NCBI RefSeq assembly: GCF_051401765.1
Contig: NW_027480535.1
Span: forward strand, 868,001 to 932,000
Length of the DNA: 64,000 nt
From: Calliopsis andreniformis
Lineage: Eukaryota; Arthropoda; Insecta; Hymenoptera; Andrenidae
Reading direction: 5' to 3'
Within the stretch, counting starts at the first letter, position 1, and each line of letters opens with the position of its first letter. Positions 38,629-50,977 of this stretch are shown here, one piece after another. The notes under the pieces are model-generated. The model was not told the DNA's origin. It saw only the letters and a program-made list of their open reading frames with translations, and did no database searches. Both the position numbers and the translations under genes were made by a program.

Positions 38629-40053
38629 GAGGATTGAGGATTGAGGATTGAGGATTGAGGATTGAGGGTTGAAGATCGAGGATTGAAGATTGAGGATTGG
38701 GTATTGCTGACTGAACATTGAGGATTGAGGATTGAGGATTGAGTATTGAGGATTGAGGACTGAAGGATGAATATTGATGATTGAAGATTGAGGATTGAGG
38801 ATTGAGGGCTGTGGATTGAGAACGAGGACTGAGGGTTCAGCATTGATGTCTGAGGTCTGAGGATTGAGGATTGAGGATTGAGGATTGAAGATTGAGTATT
38901 GAGGTTTGAAGATTGAGGATTTTGGATTGAGGATTGAGGATTGAGTATTGAAGATTGAGGATTGGGGATTGAGGATTGACGATTGAGGATTCAGTTTTGA
39001 GGATTGAGAATTGAGGATAGAGGATTGAAGGTTGAGTATTGAGGATTGAAGATTGAGGATTGAGGATTGAGGATTGAGGATTGACTATGAGGCCTGAGGG
39101 TTGAGGATTGAGGTTTGAGGACTGAGGACTGAGGATTGATAATTGAGAATTGAGGATTGAGGATTGAGGATTGAAGATTGAGGATTGGGTATTGAGGATC
39201 GAAGACTGAGGATTGAGGATTGAGGATTGAGGATTGAGGATTGAAGATTGAGGATTGAAGATTGAGGATTGGGTATTGAGGATCGAAGACTGAGGATTGA
39301 GGATTGAGGGTTGAGGATTGAGGATTGAAGATTGAGGATTGAGGATTGAGGAATGAGGATTGAAGATTGAGTATTGAGGAGTGAGGATTGATGATTGAGT
39401 ATTGATGATTGAGTATTGGGGATTGAAGATTGAGGATTGAGGATTAAGGATTGAGTGTTGAGGATTGAGAATTGAGGACTGAGGATTGAGGATTGAGGAT
39501 TGATGATTGAGTATTGAGGATTGAGGATTCAGGATTGAGGATTGGGTATTGAGGATTGAAGACTGAGGATTGAGGATTGAGGATTGAGGGTTGAGGATTG
39601 AAGATTGAGGATTGAGGATTGAGGATTGAAGATTGAGGATTGAGTATTGAGGATTGAAGATTGAGAATTGAGGATTCAGGATTGAGGATTGAGTATTGAG
39701 GATTGTGAATTGAGGATTGAGTGTTGAAGATTGTGTATACAGGATTGAAGGTTGAGGATTGAGGATTGAGGATAGAGGACTGACGATGAGGGCTGAGGGT
39801 TGAGGATTGAGGTTTGAGGACTGAGGACTGAGGATTGAGGATTGAGAGTTGAGGATTGAGGATTGAGGATTGAAGATTGAGGATTGGGTATTGAGGATTG
39901 AAGAATGAGGATTGAGGATTGAGGACTGAGGACTGAGGATTGAAGATTGAGAATTGAGGATTGAGGATTGAGGATTGAGTATTGAAGATTGAGTATTGAG
40001 GATTGAATGTAGGGGATTGAGGGTTGAGGATTGAGGATTGAGGATTGAAGATT

Positions 40054-40263
40054 GAGGACAGGGGACTGAGTATTGAGGGTTGAATGATGAGAATTGGTGT
40101 TTGTGGATAGAGATTTAAAGATTGCAGATTGGGTATTGAGTATTGAAAACCGTGAATTGATGATATTCTATTGAGGATTGTGAATTTACAACTGATTGTT
40201 GAGGGCTGGGGGCTGAAAATTGAGGATTCAGGATTGAGGATTCAGAATTGAGGTTTGAGGACT
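40054..40263 (+). repeat. Core, class c (anchor 40115)
   Basis: gaggacagggg start, aaaaccgtg and gggctgggggctg; private gcagattgggtatt. Confidence 0.9.
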
Positions 40264-41812
40264 GAGGATTGAGGGTTGAAGATTGATTATTGAGGATTGA
40301 AGATTGAAGATTGAGGATTGAGGAATGAGGATTGAGGATGAGGGCTGAGGGTTGAGGATTGAGGTTTGAGGATTGAGGACTGAGGATTGAGGATTGAGGA
40401 TTGATGATTGAGTATTGAGGATTGAAGATTGAGGATTGAGGATTGAGGATTGAGGATTGAGGATTGAAGATTGAGGATTGGGGGACTGAGTGTTGAGGGT
40501 TGAGTGATGAGAATTGATGTTTGTGGATAGAGACTTAAAGATAGCAGGTTGAGTATTGAGTATTGAAAACTGTGAATTGATGATATTCTATTGAGGATTG
40601 AGAATTGACAACTGATTTTTGAGCACTGAGGTCTGAAGATTGAGGATTCAGGATTGTTGATTCAGGATTGAGGTTTGAGTACTGAGGATTGAGGATTGAG
40701 GATTGAGGATTGAGGATTGAGGATTGATGATTGAGGATTGAGGATTGAAGATTGAGGATTGGGTATTGCTGACTGAACATTGAGGATTGAGGATTGAGGA
40801 TTGAGTATTGAGGATTGAGGACTGAAGATTGAATATTGATGATTGAAGATTGAGGATTGAGGATTGAGGGCTGTGGATTGAGGACGAGGACTGAGGGTTC
40901 AGTATTGATGTCTGAGGTCTGAGGATTGAGGATTGAGGATTGAGGATTGAAGATTGAGTATTGAGGTTTGAAGATTGAGGATTTTGGATTGAGGATTGAG
41001 GATTGAGTATTGAAGATTGAGGATTGTGGATTGAGGATTCAGTATTGAGGATTGAGAATTGAGGATAGAGGATTGAAGGTTGAGTATTGAGGATTGAAGA
41101 TTGAGGATTGAGGATTGAGGATTGAGGATTGACTATGAGGGCTGATGGTTGAGGATTGAGGTTTGAGGGCTGAGGGCTGAGGGCTGAGGATTGAGGATTG
41201 AGAATTGAGGATTGAGGATTGAGGATTGAAGATTGAGGATTGGGTATTGAGGATCGAAGACTGAGGATTGAGGATTGAGGATTGAGGATTGAGGATTGAA
41301 GATTGAGGATTGAGGATTGAGGATTGAGGATTGAGGATTGAGTATTGAGGATTGAAGATTGAGAATTGAGGATTCAGGATTGAGGATTGAGTATTGAGGA
41401 TTGTGAATTGAGGATTGAGTGTTGAAGATTGTGTATTCAGGATTGAAGGTTGAGGATTGAGGATTGAGGATTGAGGACTGACGATGAGGGCTGAGGGTTG
41501 AGGATAGAGGTTTGAGGACTGAGGACTGAGGATTGAGGATTGAGAGTTGAGGATTGAGGATTGAGGATTGAAGATTGAGGATTGGGTATTGAGGATTGAA
41601 GAATGAGGATTGAGGATTGAGGACTGAGGACTGAGGATTGAAGATTGAGAATTGAGGATTGAGGATTGAGGATTGAGTATTGAAGATTGAGTATTGAGGA
41701 TTGAATGTAGGGGATTGAGGGTTGAGGATTGAGGATTGAGGATTGAAGATTGAGGACAGGGGACTGAGTATTGAGGGTTGAATGATGAGAATTGGTGTTT
41801 GTGGATAGAGAT
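40115..41812 (+). repeat. HOR-B unit 1 (1,698 bp)
   Basis: A class c core (40115) is followed 420 bp later by a class b core (40535), an E element (40884) and a tract with gactat and gacgat slips. The b core has the private ggattgttgattc in place of ggattgaggattc, shared only with the unit at 50829 and the chimera at 52527. Confidence 0.9.
40474..40683 (+). repeat. Core, class b (anchor 40535)
   Basis: gacttaaagatagcagg and the rare ggattgttgattc. Confidence 0.9.
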
Positions 41813-41961
41813 TTAAAGATTGCAGATTGAGTATTGAGTATTGAAAACCGTGAATTGATGATATTCTATTGAGGATTGTGAATTTACAACTGATTGTTGA
41901 GGGCTGGGGGCTGAAAATTGAGGATTCAGGATTGAGGATTCAGAATTGAGGTTTGAGGACT
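41752..41961 (+). repeat. Core, class c (anchor 41813)
   Basis: Standard class c, HOR-B unit 2. Confidence 0.9.
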
Positions 41962-43524
41962 GAGGATTGAGGGTTGAAGATTGATTATTGAGGATTGAAG
42001 ATTGAAGATTGAGGATTGAGGAATGAGGATTGAGGATGAGGGCTGAGGGTTTAGGATTGAGGTTTGAGGATTGAGGACTGAGGATTGAGGATTGAGGATT
42101 GATGATTGAGTATTGAGGATTGAAGATTGAGGATTGAGGATTGAGGATTGAGTATTGAGGATTGAAGATTGAGGATTGGGGGACTGAGTGTTGAGGGTTG
42201 AGTGATGAGAATTGATGTTTGTGGATAGAGACTTAAAGATAGCAGGTTGAGTATTGAGTATTGAAAACTGTGAATTGATGATATTCTATTGAGGATTGAG
42301 AATTGACAACTGATTTTTGAGCACTGAGGTCTGAAGATTGAGGATTCAGGATTGAGGATTCAGGATTGAGGTTTGAGTACTGAGGATTGAGGATTGAGGA
42401 TTGAGGATTGAGGATTGAGGATTGAGGATTGAGGATTGAGGATTGAAGATTGAGGATTGGGTATTGCTGACTGAACATTGAGGATTGAGGATTGAGGATT
42501 GAGTATTGAGGATTGAGGACTGAAGATTGAATATTGATGATTGAAGATTGAGGATTGAGGATTGAGGGCTGTGGATTGAGGACGAGGACTGAGGGTTCAG
42601 TATTGATGTCTGAGGTCTGAGGATTGAGGATTGAGGATTGAGGATTGAGGATTGAGGATTGAAGATTGAGTATTGAGGTTTGAAGATTGAGGATTTTGGA
42701 TTGAGGATTGAGGATTGAGTATTGAAGATTGAGGATTGTGGATTGAGGATTCAGTATTGAGGATTGAGAATTGAGGATAGAGGATTGAAGGTTGAGTATT
42801 GAGGATTGAAGATTGAGGATTGAGGATTGAGGATTGAGGATTGACTATGAGGGCTGATGGTTGAGGATTGAGGTTTGAGGGCTGAGGGCTGAGGGCTGAG
42901 GATTGAGGATTGAGAATTGAGGATTGAGGATTGAGGATTGAAGATTGAGGATTGGGTATTGAGGATCGAAGACTGAGGATTGAGGATTGAGGATTGAGGA
43001 TTGAGGATTGAAGATTGAGGATTGAGGATTGAGGATTGAGGATTGAGGATTGAGTATTGAGGATTGAAGATTGAGAATTGAGGATTCAGGATTGAGGATT
43101 GAGTATTGAGGATTGTGAATTGAGGATTGAGTGTTGAAGATTGTGTATTCAGGATTGAAGGTTGAGGATTGAGGATTGAGGATTGAGGACTGACGATGAG
43201 GGCTGAGGGTTGAGGATAGAGGTTTGAGGACTGAGGACTGAGGATTGAGGATTGAGAGTTGAGGATTGAGGATTGAGGATTGAAGATTGAGGATTGGGTA
43301 TTGAGGATTGAAGAATGAGGATTGAGGATTGAGGACTGAGGACTGAGGATTGAAGATTGAGAATTGAGGATTGAGGATTGAGGATTGAGTATTGAAGATT
43401 GAGTATTGAGGATTGAATGTAGGGGATTGAGGGTTGAGGATTGAGGATTGAGGATTGAAGATTGAGGACAGGGGACTGAGTATTGAGGGTTGAATGATGA
43501 GAATTGGTGTTTGTGGATAGAGAT
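41813..43524 (+). repeat. HOR-B unit 2 (1,712 bp)
   Basis: Cores at 41813 (c) and 42233 (b) and an E element at 42582. It is 14 bp (two heptamers) longer than unit 1, lying in the extra gaggatt units before the gaagatt-gagtatt step at about 42650. The b core has the common ggattgaggattc form. Confidence 0.9.
42172..42381 (+). repeat. Core, class b (anchor 42233)
   Basis: Standard class b with ggattgaggattc. Confidence 0.9.
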
Positions 43525-43673
43525 TTAAAGATTGCAGATTGAGTATTGAGTATTGAAAACCGTGAATTGATGATATTCTATTGAGGATTGTGAATTTACA
43601 ACTGATTGTTGAGGGCTGGGGGCTGAAAATTGAGGATTCAGGATTGAGGATTCAGAATTGAGGTTTGAGGACT
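43464..43673 (+). repeat. Core, class c (anchor 43525)
   Basis: First core of HOR-C copy 1. Confidence 0.9.
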
Positions 43674-43883
43674 GAGGATTGAGGGTTGAAGATTGATTAT
43701 TGAGGATTGAAGATTGAAGATTGAGGATTGAGGAATGAGGATTGAGGATGAGGGCTGAGGGTTTAGGATTGAGGTTTGAGGATTGAGGACTGAGGATTGA
43801 GGATTGAGGATTGATGATTGAGTATTGAGGATTGAAGATTGAGGATTGAGGATTGAGGATTGAGTATTGAGGATTGAAGATTG

Positions 43884-44093
43884 AGGATTGGGGGACTGAG
43901 TGTTGAGGGTTGAGTGATGAGAATTGATGTTTGTGGATAGAGACTTAAAGATAGCAGGTTGAGTATTGAGTATTGAAAACTGTGAATTGATGATATTCTA
44001 TTGAGGATTGAGAATTGACAACTGATTTTTGAGCACTGAGGTCTGAAGATTGAGGATTCAGGATTGAGGATTCAGGATTGAGGTTTGAGTACT
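43884..44093 (+). repeat. Core, class b (anchor 43945)
   Basis: Second core of HOR-C copy 1, 420 bp after the first. Confidence 0.9.
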
Positions 44094-45608
44094 GAGGATT
44101 GAGGATTGAGGATTGAGGATTGAGGATTGAGGATTGAGGATTGAGGATTGAGGATTGAAGATTGAGGATTGGGTATTGCTGACTGAACATTGAGGATTGA
44201 GGATTGAGGATTGAGTATTGAGGATTGAGGACTGAAGATTGAATATTGATGATTGAAGATTGAGGATTGAGGATTGAGGGCTGTGGATTGAGGACGAGGA
44301 CTGAGGGTTCAGTATTGATGTCTGAGGTCTGAGGATTGAGGATTGAGGATTGAGGATTGAAGATTGAGTATTGAGGTTTGAAGATTGAGGATTTTGGATT
44401 GAGGATTGAGGATTGAGTATTGAAGATTGAGGATTGTGGATTGAGGATTGACGATTGAGGATTCAGTATTGAGGATTGAGAATTGAGGATAGAGGATTGA
44501 AGGTTGAGTATTGAGGATTGAAGATTGAGGATTGAGGATTGAGGATTGAGGATTGACTATGAGGGCTGATGGTTGAGGATTGAGGTTTGAGGGCTGAGGG
44601 CTGAGGGCTGAGGATTGAGGATTGAGAATTGAGGATTGAGGATTGAGGATTGAAGATTGAGGATTGGGTATTGAGGATCGAAGACTGAGGATTGAGGATT
44701 GAGGAATGAGGATTGAGGATTGAAGATTGAGGATTGAGGATTGAGGATTGAGGATTGAAGATTGAGTATTGAGGATGTAGATTGAGGATTGAGGATTGAG
44801 GATTGATGATTGAGTATTGAGGATTGAAGATTGAGGATTGAGGATTGAGGATTGAGGACTGAGGATTGATGATTGTGGATTGATGATTGAGTATTGAGGT
44901 TTGAAGATTGAGGATTTTGGATTGAGGATTGAGGATTGAGTATTGAACATTGAGGATTGGGGATTGAGGATTGACGATTGAGGATTCAGTATTGAGGATT
45001 GAGAATTGAGGATTGAGGATTGAAGGTTGAGTATTGAGGATTGAAGATTGAGGATTGAGGATTGAGTATTGAGGATTGACTATTAGGGCTGAGGGTTGAG
45101 GATTGAGGTTTGAGGACTGAGGACTGAGGATTGAGGATTGAGAATTGAGGATTGGGGATTGAGGATTGAAGATTGAGGATTGGGTATTGAGGATCGAAGA
45201 CTGAGGATTGACGATTGAGGATTGAGGATTGAGGATTGAAGATTGAGGATTGAGGATTGAGGATTGAGGATTGAGGATTGAAGATTGAGTATTGAGGATT
45301 GAAGATTGAGGATTGAGGATTGAGGATTGAGGATTGAGGACTGAGGATTGATGATTGAGGTTTGATGATTGAGTATTGAGGATTGAAGATTGAGGATTGA
45401 GGATTGAGGATTGAGGATTGAGTTTTGAGGATTGAGAATTGAGGATTGAGGGTTGAAGATTGTGTATACAGGATTGAAGATTGAGGATTGAGGATTGAAG
45501 ATTGAGGATTGAGGATTGAGGATTGAGGATTGAGTATTGAAGATTGAGTATTGAGGATTGAATGTAGGGGATTGAGGGTTGAGGATTGAGGATTGAGGAT
45601 TGAAGATT

Positions 45609-45818
45609 GAGGACTGGGGACTGAGTATTTAGTGTTGAGTGATGAGAATTGGTGTTTGTGGATAGAGATTTAAAGATTGCAGATTGAGTATTGAGTATTG
45701 AAAACTGTGAATTGATGATACTCTATTGAGGATTGAGAATTTACAACTGATTGTTGAGGACTGAGGTCTGAAGATTGAGGATTCAGGATTGAGGATCCAG
45801 GATTGAGGTTTGAGGACT
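45609..45818 (+). repeat. Core, class a (anchor 45670)
   Basis: Marked by gagtatttagtgttg, shared only with 49689 and 56321. Confidence 0.9.
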
Positions 45819-46433
45819 GAGGATTGAGGATTGAGGATTGAGGATTGAGGATTGAGGATTGAGGATTGAGGATTGAGGATTGGGGATTGAAGATTGAGGA
45901 TTGGGTATTGCGTATTGAACATTGAGGATTGAGGATAGAGGATTCAGGATTGAGGATTGGGTATTGAGGATTGAAGACTGAGGATTGAGGATTGAGGATT
46001 GAGGGTTGAGGATTGAAGATTGAGGATTGAGGATAGAGGATTGAGGATTGAAGATTGAGTATTGAGGATTGAAGATTGAGGGTTGAGGATTGAGGATTGA
46101 GGATTGAGTATTGTGGATTGAGAATTGAGGATTGAGGGTTGAAGATTGTGTATTCAGGATTGAAGGTTGAGGATTGAGGATTGAGGATTGAGGATTGACG
46201 ATGAGGGCTGAGGGTTGAGGATTGAGGTTTGAGGACTGAGGACTGAGGATTAAGGATTGAGAATTGAGGATTGATGATTGAGGATTGAAGATTGAGGATT
46301 GGGTATTGAGGATTGAAGAATGAGAATTGAGGATTGAGGACTGAGGATTGAGGATTGAAGATTGAGGATTGAGGATTGAGGATTGAGGATTGAGTATTGA
46401 AGATTGAGTATTGAGGATTGAGGATTGAAGATT

Positions 46434-46643
46434 GAGGACTGGGGACTGAGTATTGAGCGTTGAGTGATGAGAATTGGTGTTTGTGGATAGAGATTTAAAG
46501 ATTGCAGATTGAGTATTGAGTATTGAAAACTGTGAATTGATGATATTCTATTGAGGATTGAGAATTTACAACTGATTGTTGAGGACTGAGGTCTGAAGAT
46601 TGAGGATTCAGGATTGAGGATCCAGGATTGAGGTTTGAGGACT
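46434..46643 (+). repeat. Core, class a (anchor 46495)
   Basis: Marked by gagcgttgag; followed by a gaggttt unit and a shortened tail (225 bp from TTA to gaacatt). Confidence 0.9.
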
Positions 46644-46748
46644 GAGGATTGAGGTTTGAGGATTGAGGATTGAGGATTGGGGATTGAAGATTGAGGATTG
46701 GGTATTGCGTATTGAACATTGAGGATTGAGGATTGAGGATTGAGGATT

Positions 46749-46958
46749 GAGGACAGGGGACTGAGTATTGAGGGTTGAATGATGAGAATTGGTGTTTGTG
46801 GATAGAGATTTAAAGATTGCAGATTGAGTATTGAGTATTGAAAACCGTGAATTGATGATATTCTATTGAGGATTGTGAATTTACAACTGATTGTTGAGGG
46901 CTGGGGGCTGAAAATTGAGGATTCAGGATTGAGGATTCAGAATTGAGGTTTGAGGACT
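46749..46958 (+). repeat. Core, class c with a class a tail (anchor 46810)
   Basis: Class c through gggctgggggctg, then the gaggttt and gcgtatt-gaacatt tail of the preceding class a core. Only 315 bp after that core. Confidence 0.87.
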
Positions 46959-47112
46959 GAGGATTGAGGTTTGAGGATTGAGGATTGAGGATTGGGGATT
47001 GAAGATTGAGGATTGGGTATTGCGTATTGAACATTGAGTATTGAAGATTGAGTATTGAGGATTGAATGTAGGGGATTGAGGGTTGAGGATTGAGGATTGA
47101 GGATTGAAGATT

Positions 47113-47322
47113 GAGGACAGGGGACTGAGTATTGAGGGTTGAATGATGAGAATTGGTGTTTGTGGATAGAGATTTAAAGATTGCAGATTGAGTATTGAGT
47201 ATTGAAAACCGTGAATTGATGATATTCTATTGAGGATTGTGAATTTACAACTGATTGTTGAGGGCTGGGGGCTGAAAATTGAGGATTCAGGATTGAGGAT
47301 TCAGAATTGAGGTTTGAGGACT
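47113..47322 (+). repeat. Core, class c (anchor 47174)
   Basis: Normal class c with the usual gattatt-gaggatt continuation; 364 bp after the hybrid core. Confidence 0.9.
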
Positions 47323-47532
47323 GAGGATTGAGGGTTGAAGATTGATTATTGAGGATTGAAGATTGAAGATTGAGGATTGAGGAATGAGGATTGAGGATGA
47401 GGGCTGAGGGTTTAGGATTGAGGTTTGAGGATTGAGGACTGAGGATTGAGGATTGAGGATTGATGATTGAGTATTGAGGATTGAAGATTGAGGATTGAGG
47501 ATTGAGGATTGAGGATTGAGGATTGAAGATTG

Positions 47533-47742
47533 AGGATTGGGGGACTGAGTGTTGAGGGTTGAGTGATGAGAATTGATGTTTGTGGATAGAGACTTAAAGA
47601 TAGCAGGTTGAGTATTGAGTATTGAAAACTGTGAATTGATGATATTCTATTGAGGATTGAGAATTGACAACTGATTTTTGAGCACTGAGGTCTGAAGATT
47701 GAGGATTCAGGATTGAGGATTCAGGATTGAGGTTTGAGTACT
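47533..47742 (+). repeat. Core, class b (anchor 47594)
   Basis: Standard, HOR-C copy 2. Confidence 0.9.
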
Positions 47743-49627
47743 GAGGATTGAGGATTGAGGATTGAGGATTGAGGATTGAGGATTGAGGATTGAGGATTGA
47801 GGATTGAAGATTGAGGATTGGGTATTGCTGACTGAACATTGAGGATTGAGGATTGAGGATTGAGTATTGAGGATTGAGGACTGAAGATTGAATATTGATG
47901 ATTGAAGATTGAGGATTGAGGATTGAGGGCTGTGGATTGAGGACGAGGACTGAGGGTTCAGTATTGATGTCTGAGGTCTGAGGATTGAGGATTGAGGATT
48001 GAGGATTGAAGATTGAGTATTGAGGTTTGAAGATTGAGGATTTTGGATTGAGGATTGAGGATTGAGTATTGAAGATTGAGGATTGTGGATTGAGGATTGA
48101 CGATTGAGGATTCAGTATTGAGGATTGAGAATTGAGGATAGAGGATTGAAGGTTGAGTATTGAGGATTGAAGATTGAGGATTGAGGATTGAGGATTGAGG
48201 ATTGACTATGAGGGCTGATGGTTGAGGATTGAGGTTTGAGGGCTGAGGGCTGAGGGCTGAGGATTGAGGATTGAGAATTGAGGATTGAGGATTGAGGATT
48301 GAAGATTGAGGATTGGGTATTGAGGATCGAAGACTGAGGATTGAGGATTGAGGAATGAGGATTGAGGATTGAAGATTGAGGATTGAGGATTGAGGATTGA
48401 GGATTGAAGATTGAGTATTGAGGATGTAGATTGAGGATTGAGGATTGAGGATTGATGATTGAGTATTGAGGATTGAAGATTGAGGATTGAGGATTGAGGA
48501 TTGAGGACTGAGGATTGATGATTGTGGATTGATGATTGAGTATTGAGGATTGAAGATTGAGGATTGAGGATTGAGGATTAAGGATTGAGTGTTGAGGATT
48601 GAGAATTGAGGATTGAGGGTTGAAGATTGTGTATTCAGGATTGAAGGCTGAGGATTGAGGATTGAGGATTGAGGATTGACGATGAGGGCTGAGGGTTGAG
48701 GATTGAGGTTTGAGGACCGAGGACTGAGGATTGAGGATTGAGAATTGAGGATTGAGGATTGAGGATTGAGGCTTGAAGATTGAGGATTGGGTATTGAGGA
48801 TTGAAGTATGAGGATTGAGGATTGAGGACTGAGGATTGGGGATTGAAGATTGAGGACTGAGGATTGAGGATTGAGGATTGAGGAGTGAGGATTGAGAATT
48901 GAAGATTGAGTATTGAGGTTTGAAGATTGAGGATTTTGGATTGAGGATTGAGGATTGAGTATTGAACATTGAGGATTGGGGATTGAGGATTGACGATTGA
49001 GGATTCAGTATTGAGGATTGAGAATTGAGGATTGAGGATTGAAGGTTGAGTATTGAGGATTGAAGATTGAGGATTGAGGATTGAGTATTGAGGATTGACT
49101 ATTAGGGCTGAGGGTTGAGGATTGAGGTTTGAGGACTGAGGACTGAGGATTGAGGATTGAGAATTGAGGATTGGGGATTGAGGATTGAAGATTGAGGATT
49201 GGGTATTGAGGATCGAAGACTGAGGATTGACGATTGAGGATTGAGGATTGAGGATTGAAGATTGAGGATTGAGGATTGAGGATTGAGGATTGAGGATTGA
49301 AGATTGAGTATTGAGGATTGAAGATTGAGGATTGAGGATTGAGGATTGAGGATTGAGGACTGAGGATTGATGATTGAGGTTTGATGATTGAGTATTGAGG
49401 ATTGAAGATTGAGGATTGAGGATTGAGGATTGAGGATTGAGTTTTGAGGATTGAGAATTGAGGATTGAGGGTTGAAGATTGTGTATACAGGATTGAAGAT
49501 TGAGGATTGAGGATTGAAGATTGAGGATTGAGGATTGAGGATTGAGGATTGAGTATTGAAGATTGAGTATTGAGGATTGAATGTAGGGGATTGAGGGTTG
49601 AGGATTGAGGATTGAGGATTGAAGATT

Positions 49628-49837
49628 GAGGACTGGGGACTGAGTATTTAGTGTTGAGTGATGAGAATTGGTGTTTGTGGATAGAGATTTAAAGATTGCA
49701 GATTGAGTATTGAGTATTGAAAACTGTGAATTGATGATACTCTATTGAGGATTGAGAATTTACAACTGATTGTTGAGGACTGAGGTCTGAAGATTGAGGA
49801 TTCAGGATTGAGGATCCAGGATTGAGGTTTGAGGACT
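49628..49837 (+). repeat. Core, class a (anchor 49689)
   Basis: Equivalent of 45670 at 4,019 bp. Confidence 0.9.
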
Positions 49838-50452
49838 GAGGATTGAGGATTGAGGATTGAGGATTGAGGATTGAGGATTGAGGATTGAGGATTGAGGATT
49901 GGGGATTGAAGATTGAGGATTGGGTATTGCGTATTGAACATTGAGGATTGAGGATAGAGGATTCAGGATTGAGGATTGGGTATTGAGGATTGAAGACTGA
50001 GGATTGAGGATTGAGGATTGAGGGTTGAGGATTGAAGATTGAGGATTGAGGATAGAGGATTGAGGATTGAAGATTGAGTATTGAGGATTGAAGATTGAGG
50101 GTTGAGGATTGAGGATTGAGGATTGAGTATTGTGGATTGAGAATTGAGGATTGAGGGTTGAAGATTGTGTATTCAGGATTGAAAGTTGAGGATTGAGGAT
50201 TGAGGATTGAGGATTGACGATGAGGGCTGAGGGTTGAGGATTGAGGTTTGAGGACTGAGGACTGAGGATTAAGGATTGAGAATTGAGGATTGATGATTGA
50301 GGATTGAAGATTGAGGATTGGGTATTGAGGATTGAAGAATGAGAATTGAGGATTGAGGACTGAGGATTGAGGATTGAAGATTGAGGATTGAGGATTGAGG
50401 ATTGAGGATTGAGTATTGAAGATTGAGTATTGAGGATTGAGGATTGAAGATT

Positions 50453-50662
50453 GAGGACTGGGGACTGAGTATTGAGCGTTGAGTGATGAGAATTGGTGTT
50501 TGTGGATAGAGATTTAAAGATTGCAGATTGAGTATTGAGTATTGAAAACTGTGAATTGATGATATTCTATTGAGGATTGAGAATTTACAACTGATTGTTG
50601 AGGACTGAGGTCTGAAGATTGAGGATTCAGGATTGAGGATCCAGGATTGAGGTTTGAGGACT
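50453..50662 (+). repeat. Core, class a (anchor 50514)
   Basis: Equivalent of 46495 at 4,019 bp. Confidence 0.9.
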
Positions 50663-50767
50663 GAGGATTGAGGTTTGAGGATTGAGGATTGAGGATTGGG
50701 GATTGAAGATTGAGGATTGGGTATTGCGTATTGAACATTGAGGATTGAGGATTGAGGATTGAGGATT

Positions 50768-50977
50768 GAGGACAGGGGACTGAGTATTGAGGGTTGAATG
50801 ATGAGAATTGGTGTTTGTGGATAGAGATTTAAAGATTGCAGATTGAGTATTGAGTATTGAAAACCGTGAATTGATGATATTCTATTGAGGATTGTGAATT
50901 TACAACTGATTGTTGAGGGCTGGGGGCTGAAAATTGAGGATTCAGGATTGAGGATTCAGAATTGAGGTTTGAGGACT
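50768..50977 (+). repeat. Core, class c (anchor 50829)
   Basis: Follows the class a core by 315 bp, as at 46810, but has a normal class c tail. Confidence 0.9.

Larger units (their letters stand above)
36151..40114 (+). repeat. C-like proto-unit and flanks, cores 36230, 37655 and 38480
   Basis: From the gaacatt at 36888 to the core at 38480 the order of markers is the same as at 44945-46495 in HOR-C, but the offset drifts from 8,057 to 8,015 bp, a 42-bp (six-heptamer) difference. The core at 38480 joins a class a 5' end (gagcgttgagtg) to class b sequence (gatagcag, gatttttgag), unlike the equivalent class a core of HOR-C. From 38602 to about 39490 it is also duplicated at 58681-59575. Confidence 0.75.
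43525..47173 (+). repeat. HOR-C copy 1 (3,649 bp) with two compensating indels
   Basis: Core order is c (43525), b (43945), a (45670), a (46495), c/a hybrid (46810). Against HOR-C copy 2 it lacks 370 bp at about 44893, where gagtattgag joins ggtttgaag directly, and has an extra 364-bp core-bearing segment at about 46752-47115. The two changes almost cancel (370 against 364), which is why the copies have nearly equal length. A one-base loss (gaggatg for gaggatt) at about 44775 is shared with copy 2 but not copy 3. Confidence 0.88.
47174..50828 (+). repeat. HOR-C copy 2 (3,655 bp)
   Basis: Core order is c (47174), b (47594), a (49689), a (50514). It matches HOR-C copy 3 at an offset of 6,631 bp, becoming 6,632 bp after the one-base deletion in gaggatg at about 48424. 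The spacing of 825 bp between its two class a cores is identical in all C copies and in HOR-A. Confidence 0.9.
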
